Source: Lachnospiraceae bacterium UBA3316 (GTDB lineage: Bacteria; Bacillota; Clostridia; Lachnospirales; Lachnospiraceae). From it: a stretch of 44,799 nt of DNA. Below the pieces are notes generated by a model. It was given only the letters and a program-made list of their open reading frames with translations. It had not been told where the DNA came from and did not search any database. Shown here piece after piece: positions 32,314 through 40,024 of this stretch (position 1 is the first letter of the stretch; each line of letters begins with the position of its first letter). The position numbers were made by a program, and so were the translations under genes. The stretch spans positions 32,744 through 77,542 of the forward strand of contig DESK01000067.1 of assembly GCA_002361955.1 (NCBI GenBank), read 5' to 3'.

Positions 32314-32355
32314 ATCATAACATATTTTTTTCGTTTCATCTACACAATTTTGTAT
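32314..32355 (-). promoter_or_regulatory. GH84 promoter region homologous to the GH20 promoter
   Basis: Minus-strand TGT-TATGAT (TATGAT at 32314-32319), then 22 bases upstream ACACAA-N2-TTGTAT (32342-32355). The spacing between -10 and palindrome is the same as upstream of the GH20 gene. Confidence 0.6.
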
Positions 32356-32393
32356 GTTTTTCACATGTTTTTCACATTTTCTTGTTTAGTTTT

Positions 32394-33095
32394 TTATTGG
32401 TTTCTCCGAAATACCGTTTCCTCTATATTGGAAGTTTCTACATCTTCAAAATCAACATATTCATGTTTCCCAAATAGCGTTTCAAACATGGCAATTTTCT
32501 CATCCGTAATATCCGTTATAAAAACAGTCAGCGAATTTTTTTCCTGACTTATTGCAAATCCATTGATAGAATAAAGCAATTGATACTCCAACGTCCCTTC
32601 TTTATATAGATGATAAATTTCTTCATATCTCTTGTCAAAATCGTTTTGTGTATCTGATAATTCATTGTAGGAATATTTTACACTTTTTAATTGGATATTT
32701 TTATCGTTGATTTCTCCTTGTTCCGGTATCAGCCCTGTTTCTTTCAGATTATTGTTTAACACTGCGTACATCACTAAACTATCTTTTGCTGCCTTTTTTT
32801 TATCTGTAACGCAAATAATGAGATGATTCCCCTCAATATATGCTCCTGCATAATAATCCTTATACATAGTGTCATTCGTTGTGTTGCTTACCTGTTCTTT
32901 CATTTCTTCTTCAATAGAACCATAAACACTATTTAACTCCCCCAGTAATTGAGTAGACGGAACGTCCATCTCATTGTTGACGATATCTATATTGTCTTCA
33001 TATCGTTCATCAAAGATTTTTCCTAGCCCAATCCCCCCAATGATCATGAATAACACACATATCACTACTACTAAATTTCGTAATCTTTTATTCAT
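32394..33095 (-). CDS. Hypothetical membrane-anchored protein, AT-rich
   Basis: A 233-residue protein of unknown function. It has a basic N-terminus and one membrane helix (NLVVVICVLFMIIGGIGLG, about 7-25) followed by an extracytoplasmic acidic domain of about 200 residues. That domain has strands such as HLIICVTDKKKAAKD and NSLTVFITDITDEKIAMFET, which look like two copies of the same small alpha/beta unit. No lipobox, metal site or enzyme motif is visible. The base composition is far more AT-rich than the neighbouring genes and codon use differs (many AAA, TTA, ATA), suggesting recent acquisition. The ATG at 33095 follows GGGAG. It stands between spmA and the GH84 gene on the same strand. 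Confidence 0.75.
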   Translation of the reverse strand: MNKRLRNLVVVICVLFMIIGGIGLGKIFDERYEDNIDIVNNEMDVPSTQLLGELNSVYGSIEEEMKEQVSNTTNDTMYKDYYAGAYIEGNHLIICVTDKKKAAKDSLVMYAVLNNNLKETGLIPEQGEINDKNIQLKSVKYSYNELSDTQNDFDKRYEEIYHLYKEGTLEYQLLYSINGFAISQEKNSLTVFITDITDEKIAMFETLFGKHEYVDFEDVETSNIEETVFRRNQ

Positions 33096-33293
33096 CTTCT
33101 TCTCCCTTCTGTTGTTATTCAACAACCTTTATGTTTTTTTAATTTCTCCACAAAAATTACCGCACGATGAAGCTGTTCCATTAAGTTCCCCCATACCTCA
33201 TTAACCAATTTGATATTCATAATAATTTCCGTTACTATTCATCTTTTATTATACTGAACGCTTTCATGAAATTCAACAAAAAACGAAGAGCAC

Positions 33294-33947
33294 TCATACT
33301 CTCCGCTTTCTGCAATCTATCATTTTACAAAACACCACCGCCACCGCCGTGCTCACCGCCGTAGCCGCGATGGCAGGCCCCACCACCACTGTGGGATTCG
33401 CACTGCCGTACTGCGCCCGGTAGGCGATGATATTTACCGGGATCAGCTGCAGGGACGAAATATTCATGATCAGGAAGGTACACATCTCATTGCTGGCTGT
33501 GCCCCTGGGAACGCCTCCTCTGCCCCTGGCCTGAAAATGCTTACGGCTCCCCTGCCCTTCGTTTGCCTCTCTCCTCTCCTCCTCAAGCTCCGCCAGGCTT
33601 TCCATGGCCTTCAGCCCTGCCGGCGTCGCCGCCCAGCCAAGCCCTAAAAAGTTGGCGATAAAGTTCGTCGCGATATGTTCATTCGCCGGGTGGCCTTCCG
33701 GGATGGCCGGGAACAGGAAATGGAGCAGCGGGCGGATCGCCCGGGACAGGCCCTGGATGATCCCTGCCTCACTGCCAATCTTCATCACCCCGGACCACAG
33801 GGACATCACCCCCACCATGGTGATACACAGCGCCACCGCGTCCTTGGACGACGCCAGGGCAGCGTCCGTCACCTCCTGCATATGTCCCGTAAACGCTCCA
33901 TACACAATCCCCACCAAGATCATACCGCCCCACAGATAATTCATCAT
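33294..33947 (-). CDS. spmA: Spore maturation protein A
   Basis: A 217-residue membrane protein, partner of SpmB in spore-core dehydration. Family features are MVGVMSLWSGVMKIGSEAGI, the stretch HIATNFIANFLGLGWAATPAG and the C-terminal CTFLIMNISSLQLIPVNIIA followed by VVGPAIAATAVSTAV. Compared with the usual length of about 195, it carries a longer hydrophilic loop rich in Glu, Arg and Gly (ELEEERREANEGQGSRKHF and following) between helices, probably a local expansion. The start MMNYLWGGMILVG is typical. spmB is not adjacent but lies at 25732-26310 on the other strand. A 73-base palindromic element lies 31 bases upstream. Confidence 0.93.
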   Translation of the reverse strand: MMNYLWGGMILVGIVYGAFTGHMQEVTDAALASSKDAVALCITMVGVMSLWSGVMKIGSEAGIIQGLSRAIRPLLHFLFPAIPEGHPANEHIATNFIANFLGLGWAATPAGLKAMESLAELEEERREANEGQGSRKHFQARGRGGVPRGTASNEMCTFLIMNISSLQLIPVNIIAYRAQYGSANPTVVVGPAIAATAVSTAVAVVFCKMIDCRKRRV

Positions 33948-33978
33948 ACGGACTGCCTCCTGTATTTTATGGAATGAA

Positions 33979-34051
33979 ATGATATTGGGGTCACAAAGTC
34001 ATGCTTTTTCATGCAAGCATGAAACGCATGACCTTTTGATCCTGGTATCAT
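33979..34051. repeat. 73-bp imperfect palindromic element upstream of spmA
   Basis: The left arm starts ATGATATTGGGGTCACAAAG and the right arm ends in ...TATCAT. They pair over about 26 positions with few mismatches, and inside them GTCATGC/GCATGAC and CATG/CATG stems continue to a CAAG loop. No coding sequence is present. The look is that of a dispersed palindromic repeat or small MITE; only one copy is in the window. Confidence 0.6.
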
Positions 34052-34121
34052 TAAATAACTATATGCTCCCTGCGAATACGAATATTCCCATCGGCAAATC
34101 CTCTTTGCGAAAAGACCGATA

Positions 34122-34160
34122 AAAACGGCCGCCCCCGGGAACCCATTCCCGGGGCGGCCG
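34122..34160 (-). terminator. Terminator of the M60-like gene
   Basis: Minus-strand stem CGGCCGCCCC/GGGGCGGCCG with an inner GGGAA/TTCCC pairing, followed by TTTTAT. Confidence 0.85.
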
Positions 34161-34167
34161 TCCTGCC

Positions 34168-37100
34168 TTACTTTATCTTCACAGTCTTTACTTTCGAGAA
34201 AGCGCCGTACACCTTCTTCCCTGACGGCTGCTTTCTGAAGGCCCTCACCTTAAACGAATACTTCTTGCCTTTCTTTAACTTCTTGATCCTTACGGTAAGC
34301 TTCTTCGCCTTCAGGATTTTGGCCTTTTTAAATTTTCCTTTGCCTGTACGCATCCAGACTTCATACCCATCGGCCTTCGCCGTCTTTTTCCAGGTGACGT
34401 CCACCTGCCTTCTGCCGGGCTTCACCTTCCTCAAAACGGCCTTTTTCGGTTTTGTCACCTTCTGCCCCGGATTTCCTCCATTTCCCGGAGGCGTCACCTG
34501 GGGAGGCTTCACCTCGGAGCCGGAGCCCCCTGAGGAAGCTTCCGACGGTTTCTCCACGGCTACCTGGCAGGTGATCGTTCCGCCCTGATAGGTGCCCTTG
34601 ATCACCGCCGTTCCCTCTGCCTTCGCCTTTACCACGCCGCCTTCCTCTACGGACACAGCCCCGGGATTTGAGGATTCCCAGGTAATTTTTTCCCGGATCT
34701 CCGGGATAAGGGCAGTGTTGGACAGGATCGCCGCCGTCTCTCCCTGCTTTAAGCAAAGCTCCGTCAAATGCTTGCTGCTCTTAAGGGCCGCGCCGCCCAG
34801 CAGAACGCTTCCCTGGCCGCTGACACGAAGCTCCAGCTTTTCCACTCCCCGGAGCTCCACATAGACGGGCCTGGCAGGTTTTCCTTTCGTGAGAGTTCCC
34901 GACCGGTACAACTCCTTGCCGTCCCCGTAGATCAAAAGCTCCGCGTCCTCTGCCTTCTGGCTGTCCGCCCCTGCCATGGCGGAAAGGATTTCAAAGGGCT
35001 TTCCCTTCAGGTTCACAACGGCCGAAGCACCTGCGCCGAGGCTCAGTCCCTTCTCAAAGGGCACCTGCTGGCCTCCCAGGAAAAGGGAAATGCTCTGTCC
35101 GGCCTCCGTTTTGTCCTTATGCACCGTCCCCTTCACAGACTCCAGGCTCAAATCGCCCACGTACGTATCTCCCACAGCCACCTCATATGTTTCATAGAGG
35201 TAAAATTCCGCCGCGGAGATGAAGGTGTTTTCCGGGTTTCCCTCGGAGGCCAACGCCTCGATCCTGATCCTGCGGGCCCCGGGAGCGCTAAATTCCACGC
35301 TCTTTTTGGTATTGTCCTTCGCCCACACGTGAGATCTCACCGAAAGCTCTTTAAAATCATCCCCCGTATCCTGGGTACTGTAGAGCAGACGGAAGGATGT
35401 GATGATTCCATTGTTTCCATTCTTTCTTGGCACATACTCCAGCCTTCCGATATCTTCCGCTTTGTCCAGCAGGATCGTATAGCCATTAGCAGCCCCTGCG
35501 GATATATCCGGCTTCGTCCCGTTTCCATAGTTGGAGTGCCACATGGTGTCCTCTTTGCCGTCCACCGCGGAGGCCGCCCCTTCATTTCCTCCCTGGTCGC
35601 TGTCCGCCGTTCCTGTCAGCCTGCTGCTGTCTATTTTTCGATACTCTGTATAGGACTTTGGCTCTCTGCCCACCAGAACACCGTACTTTTTCAGATAGTC
35701 TTCCCGGATCTCTTCCGGCAGGAAGCGGCAGGCCTGGGCCGCCACCGTCTTTTGGTTATAGTAGGACTCCTGCCGGTACAGATCCTGTCTGGTCATGAGC
35801 TCCAGCATGGTGTCCGAATAGGAGAACAGCGTCTCCAGGTAAACCTCCCGCCGTCTCGTCTCGTCCCAGTCCTCCTGCATCAGCCCCTGCTCCGTCATCA
35901 CATAGGAAATCTTATCCTTTTCCCAGGAGACCCTGTAAGCAGGGAGGTTCTTTCCTGTATATTTGCTGGCAAAGAGAAGCCTTCCCGACGCTTCCCGATG
36001 GTAAATCTCCAGCCTGGAGCCCACAGGGAAGCTCACCTCTTTTTCTGCCTCCTCCGGCACGGTTGTCCCCGTCAGGGACTGGCTGAAAATCTCCTTTCCC
36101 GAGGGATCTTCCACCCGGATCCCGGCATAAGTGTCCTCAAAAATAAAATGCGGCTGTATTTTATAGACAGACCATAGCAGCTTTTCTCTGGCCGAATCTG
36201 TGGATACCGTGGCAAACAGGCCGTCGCTGGCCCCATAAAACTGGATCCTGGTGTCATCGGCCAGACCGTTTTTCATCTTTGTATAGACGAAGGTCTTCCC
36301 GGCCCTTCCCTTTCCCGCCGCCACATATTCCTTGTCGTAGCGGTAGGAGGCCTCCTCCGGCGCAGGGAGCTCCACCTCATAGATCCCCACCGGAAGCTCT
36401 GCGGATATCTGCTTTCCTGTGATCTCGATCTCCTTTACGAGCCTGTCTCCATCCAGGATTTTGATCTTTTTGCCCAGAATCTGGGAAAGATCGTCGATCT
36501 CAACCTGAAACTCCACCTGGCTCTTGTAACCCGTATAGGCCAGATCCTGGGTGCTCACCAGGCTGTAAATACTCTCCAGCCCCAGCTTCTTTCGCACAGC
36601 CTCACAGGCCGCGTCCTCCGGGATAAGATTTTTCAGATAATATACCATGGGAAGCTTCAGGGCGTAAATCTCATCCTCCATCTTCTCCGAGGGACGGATG
36701 TGCCAGCCGTCAAAATACGGGATCACATTGTATCCTCCGGAACGGCTGAAGCTCTCCACGATGGTGTCGGAAGCCAGAGGGGACTGCTCCTCCTCATAGC
36801 ATTTCCTGCGGTACTGGGTGTGCATGGCTGCCACCGTCTTCTCCGGCCCCAGCTTATCCAGCATATTTGTAAACATGAACAGGCTCACATCGTAATGCCA
36901 TCCACCGTCCACGATACCTGCAAAGGACTTCGTCTCCTTCCGTCTCTCCTCCGCCCGTTTTCCCAGAAGCGCGTATCTCTCCGCCTTTGTCGCCCCCTGG
37001 TAGCCATTCAGCAGCCAGCCAAAGTCCGAAGCGGGACGGTAGGTGGGCTCAAAATAGTACCCCATAATGTTGTTCGTCGTCTCCACAAAGGGATATTCCC

Positions 37101-38331
37101 GCTGGGCGATTTCCCCCTCATAGCCATGGCCGAATTCGTGAAGGGATACCCAGTCCCTGGTGAGGTAGCCGCCCAGGCTTCCCCCGCTGACAGCCCCGTT
37201 GTGGGCGCTGTGGTCGATGGTATAATAGGCCAGCCCGACGCCGCTGTTGTTCACCTTGATAAAAAATTTGGCCCGCACATTCTGGTTATAGGGCTCCTTG
37301 GCATAAGCGTCGAGCCCTGCGTAGGCGTCATACTGCTTCACAAAGGCCGCGTACCACTCCAGCATTTCATCAATGGTTTGAAACCGGTAGGCCTCGGATA
37401 CGCTGGAATTGTTGAGGATCCTGTCTCTGTCCACGGCAGGGATCAGGAACGTGGCCGCGTCTCCCTCTACGATGGCAAAGGGAGCCTTTTGCTTATCCCA
37501 GGTTTCAAAAAAGCGGTCCTGGTTATCCCCGTAGCGGTAGTAGGGCAGCTCCTTGAAATTGTCATTCCAGGCGATTTCAATCACCGGCCGGACCAGGGTG
37601 TTCTTGGGGGTCGTGATAAAGGGCACGCTCACTTCACTCCCCTTGGTTCCGTCTTTCTTCAGATAGCCGTTCTTCACCGTCAGCCATTCCCCGTTGGCAG
37701 GGATGTAGGCCGAGGAAACGGGCGTTTCCTCCGTAACCTGCCCGTCCTTTTCCTCAAGGACACAGATTTTCTCCGTCTCTGAGTCATTGTTCATCAGCTT
37801 CAATTCCAGGCTCTGCCCAAATTCCTGCCCGTTTACCAGGCGGATTTTCAGCTCCTCCCCCTCCGGCAGCCAAAAGCCCAGGCTCTGCCTGTCATGATAA
37901 TATCCTCTGCAAAAACCAATATTTGTCATATGGGAAGCGTCCGGCAGTGTATACAGGATTCTCTGTACCGCTTTCTTTTCCTGAGAGGTTTCCGCCTTGT
38001 CCAGCACCTCCACCTCCGTCACCATCCGGGAGCTGCGTCCGTCCGCGTCTGTCACCTGGTACGTCAGCTTATACGTTCCCGTCCTGGAGGTATCCACGCT
38101 TCCGTCAACCTTGATCCCTTTTGTCAGGTCGCCGTCCTCCTGGTCGTCGGCAAACACCCTGTTTCTGCTGCTTTCGTACGCATCCCCCTGGTACACCCAT
38201 GTTTTCACAGGGCCTGACAGGGACGGGATGCGGTATCCGTCCTCCATAGCCAGCGCCTGTCCGCCCAAAGCCAGACATAGGACAGCCCCTGCGAAGCATC
38301 CCTTTAAAAATCCTTTTCCTCCATGTTTCAT
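34168..38331 (-). CDS. Secreted M60-like (enhancin/mucinase) metalloprotease with carbohydrate-binding modules
   Basis: A 1387-residue exported zinc protease, family M60-like, whose characterised members cut mucin-type O-glycoproteins. In order: signal peptide (1-29), an Ig-like DUF5011-type domain (about 40-105) and the M60-like catalytic domain (about 110-560). Its zinc motif is HEFGH near residues 397-401, with a downstream Glu in FVETTNNIMGYYFEPTYR. A middle region follows, then an F5/8C domain (about 902-1047), an NPCBM domain (about 1050-1190, YGDGKELYRSG), a Big_2 domain (about 1190-1275) and a final fibronectin III-like domain with a very lysine-rich end (KLKKGKKYSFKVRAF). There is no LPXTG. 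The ATG at 38331 follows AAGGAGG. It lies 53 bases after rsmI with no terminator between. Confidence 0.9.
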   Translation of the reverse strand: MKHGGKGFLKGCFAGAVLCLALGGQALAMEDGYRIPSLSGPVKTWVYQGDAYESSRNRVFADDQEDGDLTKGIKVDGSVDTSRTGTYKLTYQVTDADGRSSRMVTEVEVLDKAETSQEKKAVQRILYTLPDASHMTNIGFCRGYYHDRQSLGFWLPEGEELKIRLVNGQEFGQSLELKLMNNDSETEKICVLEEKDGQVTEETPVSSAYIPANGEWLTVKNGYLKKDGTKGSEVSVPFITTPKNTLVRPVIEIAWNDNFKELPYYRYGDNQDRFFETWDKQKAPFAIVEGDAATFLIPAVDRDRILNNSSVSEAYRFQTIDEMLEWYAAFVKQYDAYAGLDAYAKEPYNQNVRAKFFIKVNNSGVGLAYYTIDHSAHNGAVSGGSLGGYLTRDWVSLHEFGHGYEGEIAQREYPFVETTNNIMGYYFEPTYRPASDFGWLLNGYQGATKAERYALLGKRAEERRKETKSFAGIVDGGWHYDVSLFMFTNMLDKLGPEKTVAAMHTQYRRKCYEEEQSPLASDTIVESFSRSGGYNVIPYFDGWHIRPSEKMEDEIYALKLPMVYYLKNLIPEDAACEAVRKKLGLESIYSLVSTQDLAYTGYKSQVEFQVEIDDLSQILGKKIKILDGDRLVKEIEITGKQISAELPVGIYEVELPAPEEASYRYDKEYVAAGKGRAGKTFVYTKMKNGLADDTRIQFYGASDGLFATVSTDSAREKLLWSVYKIQPHFIFEDTYAGIRVEDPSGKEIFSQSLTGTTVPEEAEKEVSFPVGSRLEIYHREASGRLLFASKYTGKNLPAYRVSWEKDKISYVMTEQGLMQEDWDETRRREVYLETLFSYSDTMLELMTRQDLYRQESYYNQKTVAAQACRFLPEEIREDYLKKYGVLVGREPKSYTEYRKIDSSRLTGTADSDQGGNEGAASAVDGKEDTMWHSNYGNGTKPDISAGAANGYTILLDKAEDIGRLEYVPRKNGNNGIITSFRLLYSTQDTGDDFKELSVRSHVWAKDNTKKSVEFSAPGARRIRIEALASEGNPENTFISAAEFYLYETYEVAVGDTYVGDLSLESVKGTVHKDKTEAGQSISLFLGGQQVPFEKGLSLGAGASAVVNLKGKPFEILSAMAGADSQKAEDAELLIYGDGKELYRSGTLTKGKPARPVYVELRGVEKLELRVSGQGSVLLGGAALKSSKHLTELCLKQGETAAILSNTALIPEIREKITWESSNPGAVSVEEGGVVKAKAEGTAVIKGTYQGGTITCQVAVEKPSEASSGGSGSEVKPPQVTPPGNGGNPGQKVTKPKKAVLRKVKPGRRQVDVTWKKTAKADGYEVWMRTGKGKFKKAKILKAKKLTVRIKKLKKGKKYSFKVRAFRKQPSGKKVYGAFSKVKTVKIK

Positions 38332-38384
38332 CACATTCCTCCTTTACACATTTCCTCTTTACTTCATTGACTCCTTGGACTTCT

Positions 38385-39233
38385 TTACTCCTTTGATTCC
38401 AGCAGCGCCTGATAGACGTCTCTCTTGCCGATCCCTCTGTCCTTCGCCACCAGCTTCATAGCCTCTTTCTTTTCCACTCCCTGGACAAGATACCGCTCCA
38501 TATGTTCCTGTATGGAAATCTCCTCCCAGGAAGCCCTTTCCTCCTTTGCAATCTCACTCCTGCTTTTTCCCTCGATCACGAGCACGCACTCCCCCTTTGG
38601 AGCCGTGCTTTGAAAATGCGCCAGCGCCTGGGAGATGGTGGTGAGAAATGCCGTCTCATGCTTTTTCGTAAGTTCCCGGCACACCGTAATCCGCCTGTCC
38701 CCCAGCTCCTCGTAAAGCTCCCCGAGGATTTTCACCAGGCGGTGGGGCGCCTCATACAAAAGGATCGTCCTTGTCTCCCGCTGCAGCTCCTCAAAAACCA
38801 TGCGCCGCTCCTTCTTATCCGTGGGCAAAAACGCCTCAAAGCAGAACCTTCTGGTGGGAAGTCCTGAAAGCGTCAGCGCGGTGACGCAGGCAGACGCCCC
38901 CGGAAGCGATGTTACCTCGATCCCTGCCTGGTAGCATAAACGAACCAGATCCTCCCCCGGGTCTGAAATTCCGGGCGTCCCGGCGTCCGTGACCAGGGCC
39001 ACATTCATCCCCTGCCTCATTTTTTCAATCAGCACATGGGCCTTCTCGATTTTATTGTACTCATGATAACTGGTCATGGGCGTATGGATATCAAAATGAT
39101 TCAACAGCTTGATGCTGTTTCTCGTATCCTCCGCCGCGATCAGGTCCGCCTCCTTCAACACCCGCAAAACCCGCAGGGTGATATCCTCCAGGTTTCCGAT
39201 GGGCGTCGCGCACAAATACAACTTTCCCTGCAT
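38385..39233 (-). CDS. rsmI: 16S rRNA (cytidine(1402)-2'-O)-methyltransferase
   Basis: Methylates the ribose of C1402 in the ribosomal decoding centre using S-adenosylmethionine. The 282-residue protein is of standard length and shows the tetrapyrrole-methylase-like fold. Visible motifs are GKLYLCATPIGNLEDITLR at the N-terminus, IAAEDTRNSIKLLNHF, ALVTDAGTPGISDPGEDLV and LPGASACVTALTLSGLP. The start MQGKLYLCAT (39233) follows GAGGAGG; an upstream ATG was rejected. It is the last housekeeping gene of the holB-ricT-trmN6-rsmI series, which matches holB-yaaT-yabA-yabB-yabC in Bacillus with yabA and yazA missing. Confidence 0.96.
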   Translation of the reverse strand: MQGKLYLCATPIGNLEDITLRVLRVLKEADLIAAEDTRNSIKLLNHFDIHTPMTSYHEYNKIEKAHVLIEKMRQGMNVALVTDAGTPGISDPGEDLVRLCYQAGIEVTSLPGASACVTALTLSGLPTRRFCFEAFLPTDKKERRMVFEELQRETRTILLYEAPHRLVKILGELYEELGDRRITVCRELTKKHETAFLTTISQALAHFQSTAPKGECVLVIEGKSRSEIAKEERASWEEISIQEHMERYLVQGVEKKEAMKLVAKDRGIGKRDVYQALLESKE

Positions 39234-39286
39234 TTCTATCCTCCTCACAGGCTGCCGAAATCCTTCGTTCCTTCCAACGCCTTCTG

Positions 39287-40024
39287 TCAGTAGCCATAAA
39301 TATCATAGATTTCTTCTGTATATACGCCGGGCTTCTCATAGACAATCAAGGGCTTCTCCACCTGAACTCTGGACCTTCCGCCCCGGACTGCTTCGATCAG
39401 CACCATGTTCGGCTCTTTATCGATAAAGGGATATACCAACTGGAGCCTCTTTGGTTCCAGCCGGTACTCCACCAACATATGTAGGATTTCTGCCAGCCGG
39501 AAGGGACGGTGAACCATGTAAAACCTGCCCCCCACCCGGAGCAGCCTTGCCGTCTGTCCCACCACGTCCTCGAGAGTACAGCATATCTCGTGGCGGGCGA
39601 TCGCCTTCTCCTTGTTGGGGTTCACAAGTCCGTGCTGCCCTGTCATATAGGGCGGATTGCTTGTGATAACGTCAAAAAAAGCCGGTGGGAATATTTTACC
39701 GGCCTCTCTGATATCTCCTTCTATTATGGAAATCCTGTCCTCCAGATGGTTGTGTAGCACACTTCTTCTGGCCATGTCCGCGCTTTCCGTCTGTATTTCC
39801 AACCCGGTAAAATGTCTGCCTTCTGTCTTTCCCGCCAGCAGGATCGGAATGATTCCCGTACCTGTTCCCAGATCCAGGACATTCTCCCCCTCTCTTACAC
39901 TGGCAAAGCCGGAAAGCAGCACTGCATCCATTCCAAAACAAAATTTCTTCTTATTTTGAATGATTTTATATCCATTTCTGTGAAGATCGTCAAAACGCTC
40001 TCCCGGACGCAGATCATTTTCCAT
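39287..40024 (-). CDS. trmN6: tRNA1(Val) (adenine(37)-N6)-methyltransferase family protein
   Basis: A 245-residue class I SAM-dependent methyltransferase. Motif I is VLDLGTGTGIIPILLAGKT (about 51-69). The N6-adenine catalytic motif NPPY is in DVITSNPPYMTGQHG (about 120). Both place it in the YfiC/TrmN6 (Bacillus YabB) family, which methylates A37 of valine tRNA. The N-terminus LRPGERFDDLHRNGYKIIQN is typical of the Firmicute form. Its start overlaps the 3' end of ricT by 11 bases, implying translational coupling. Confidence 0.92.
   Translation of the reverse strand: MENDLRPGERFDDLHRNGYKIIQNKKKFCFGMDAVLLSGFASVREGENVLDLGTGTGIIPILLAGKTEGRHFTGLEIQTESADMARRSVLHNHLEDRISIIEGDIREAGKIFPPAFFDVITSNPPYMTGQHGLVNPNKEKAIARHEICCTLEDVVGQTARLLRVGGRFYMVHRPFRLAEILHMLVEYRLEPKRLQLVYPFIDKEPNMVLIEAVRGGRSRVQVEKPLIVYEKPGVYTEEIYDIYGY

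Noticed and set aside
34768..36177. Long open frame of 469 codons on the plus strand opposite the M60-like gene
   Set aside because: It lacks a ribosome binding site and recognisable domains, and it lies wholly antisense to a well-supported gene in GC-rich DNA, where antisense frames stay open by chance.
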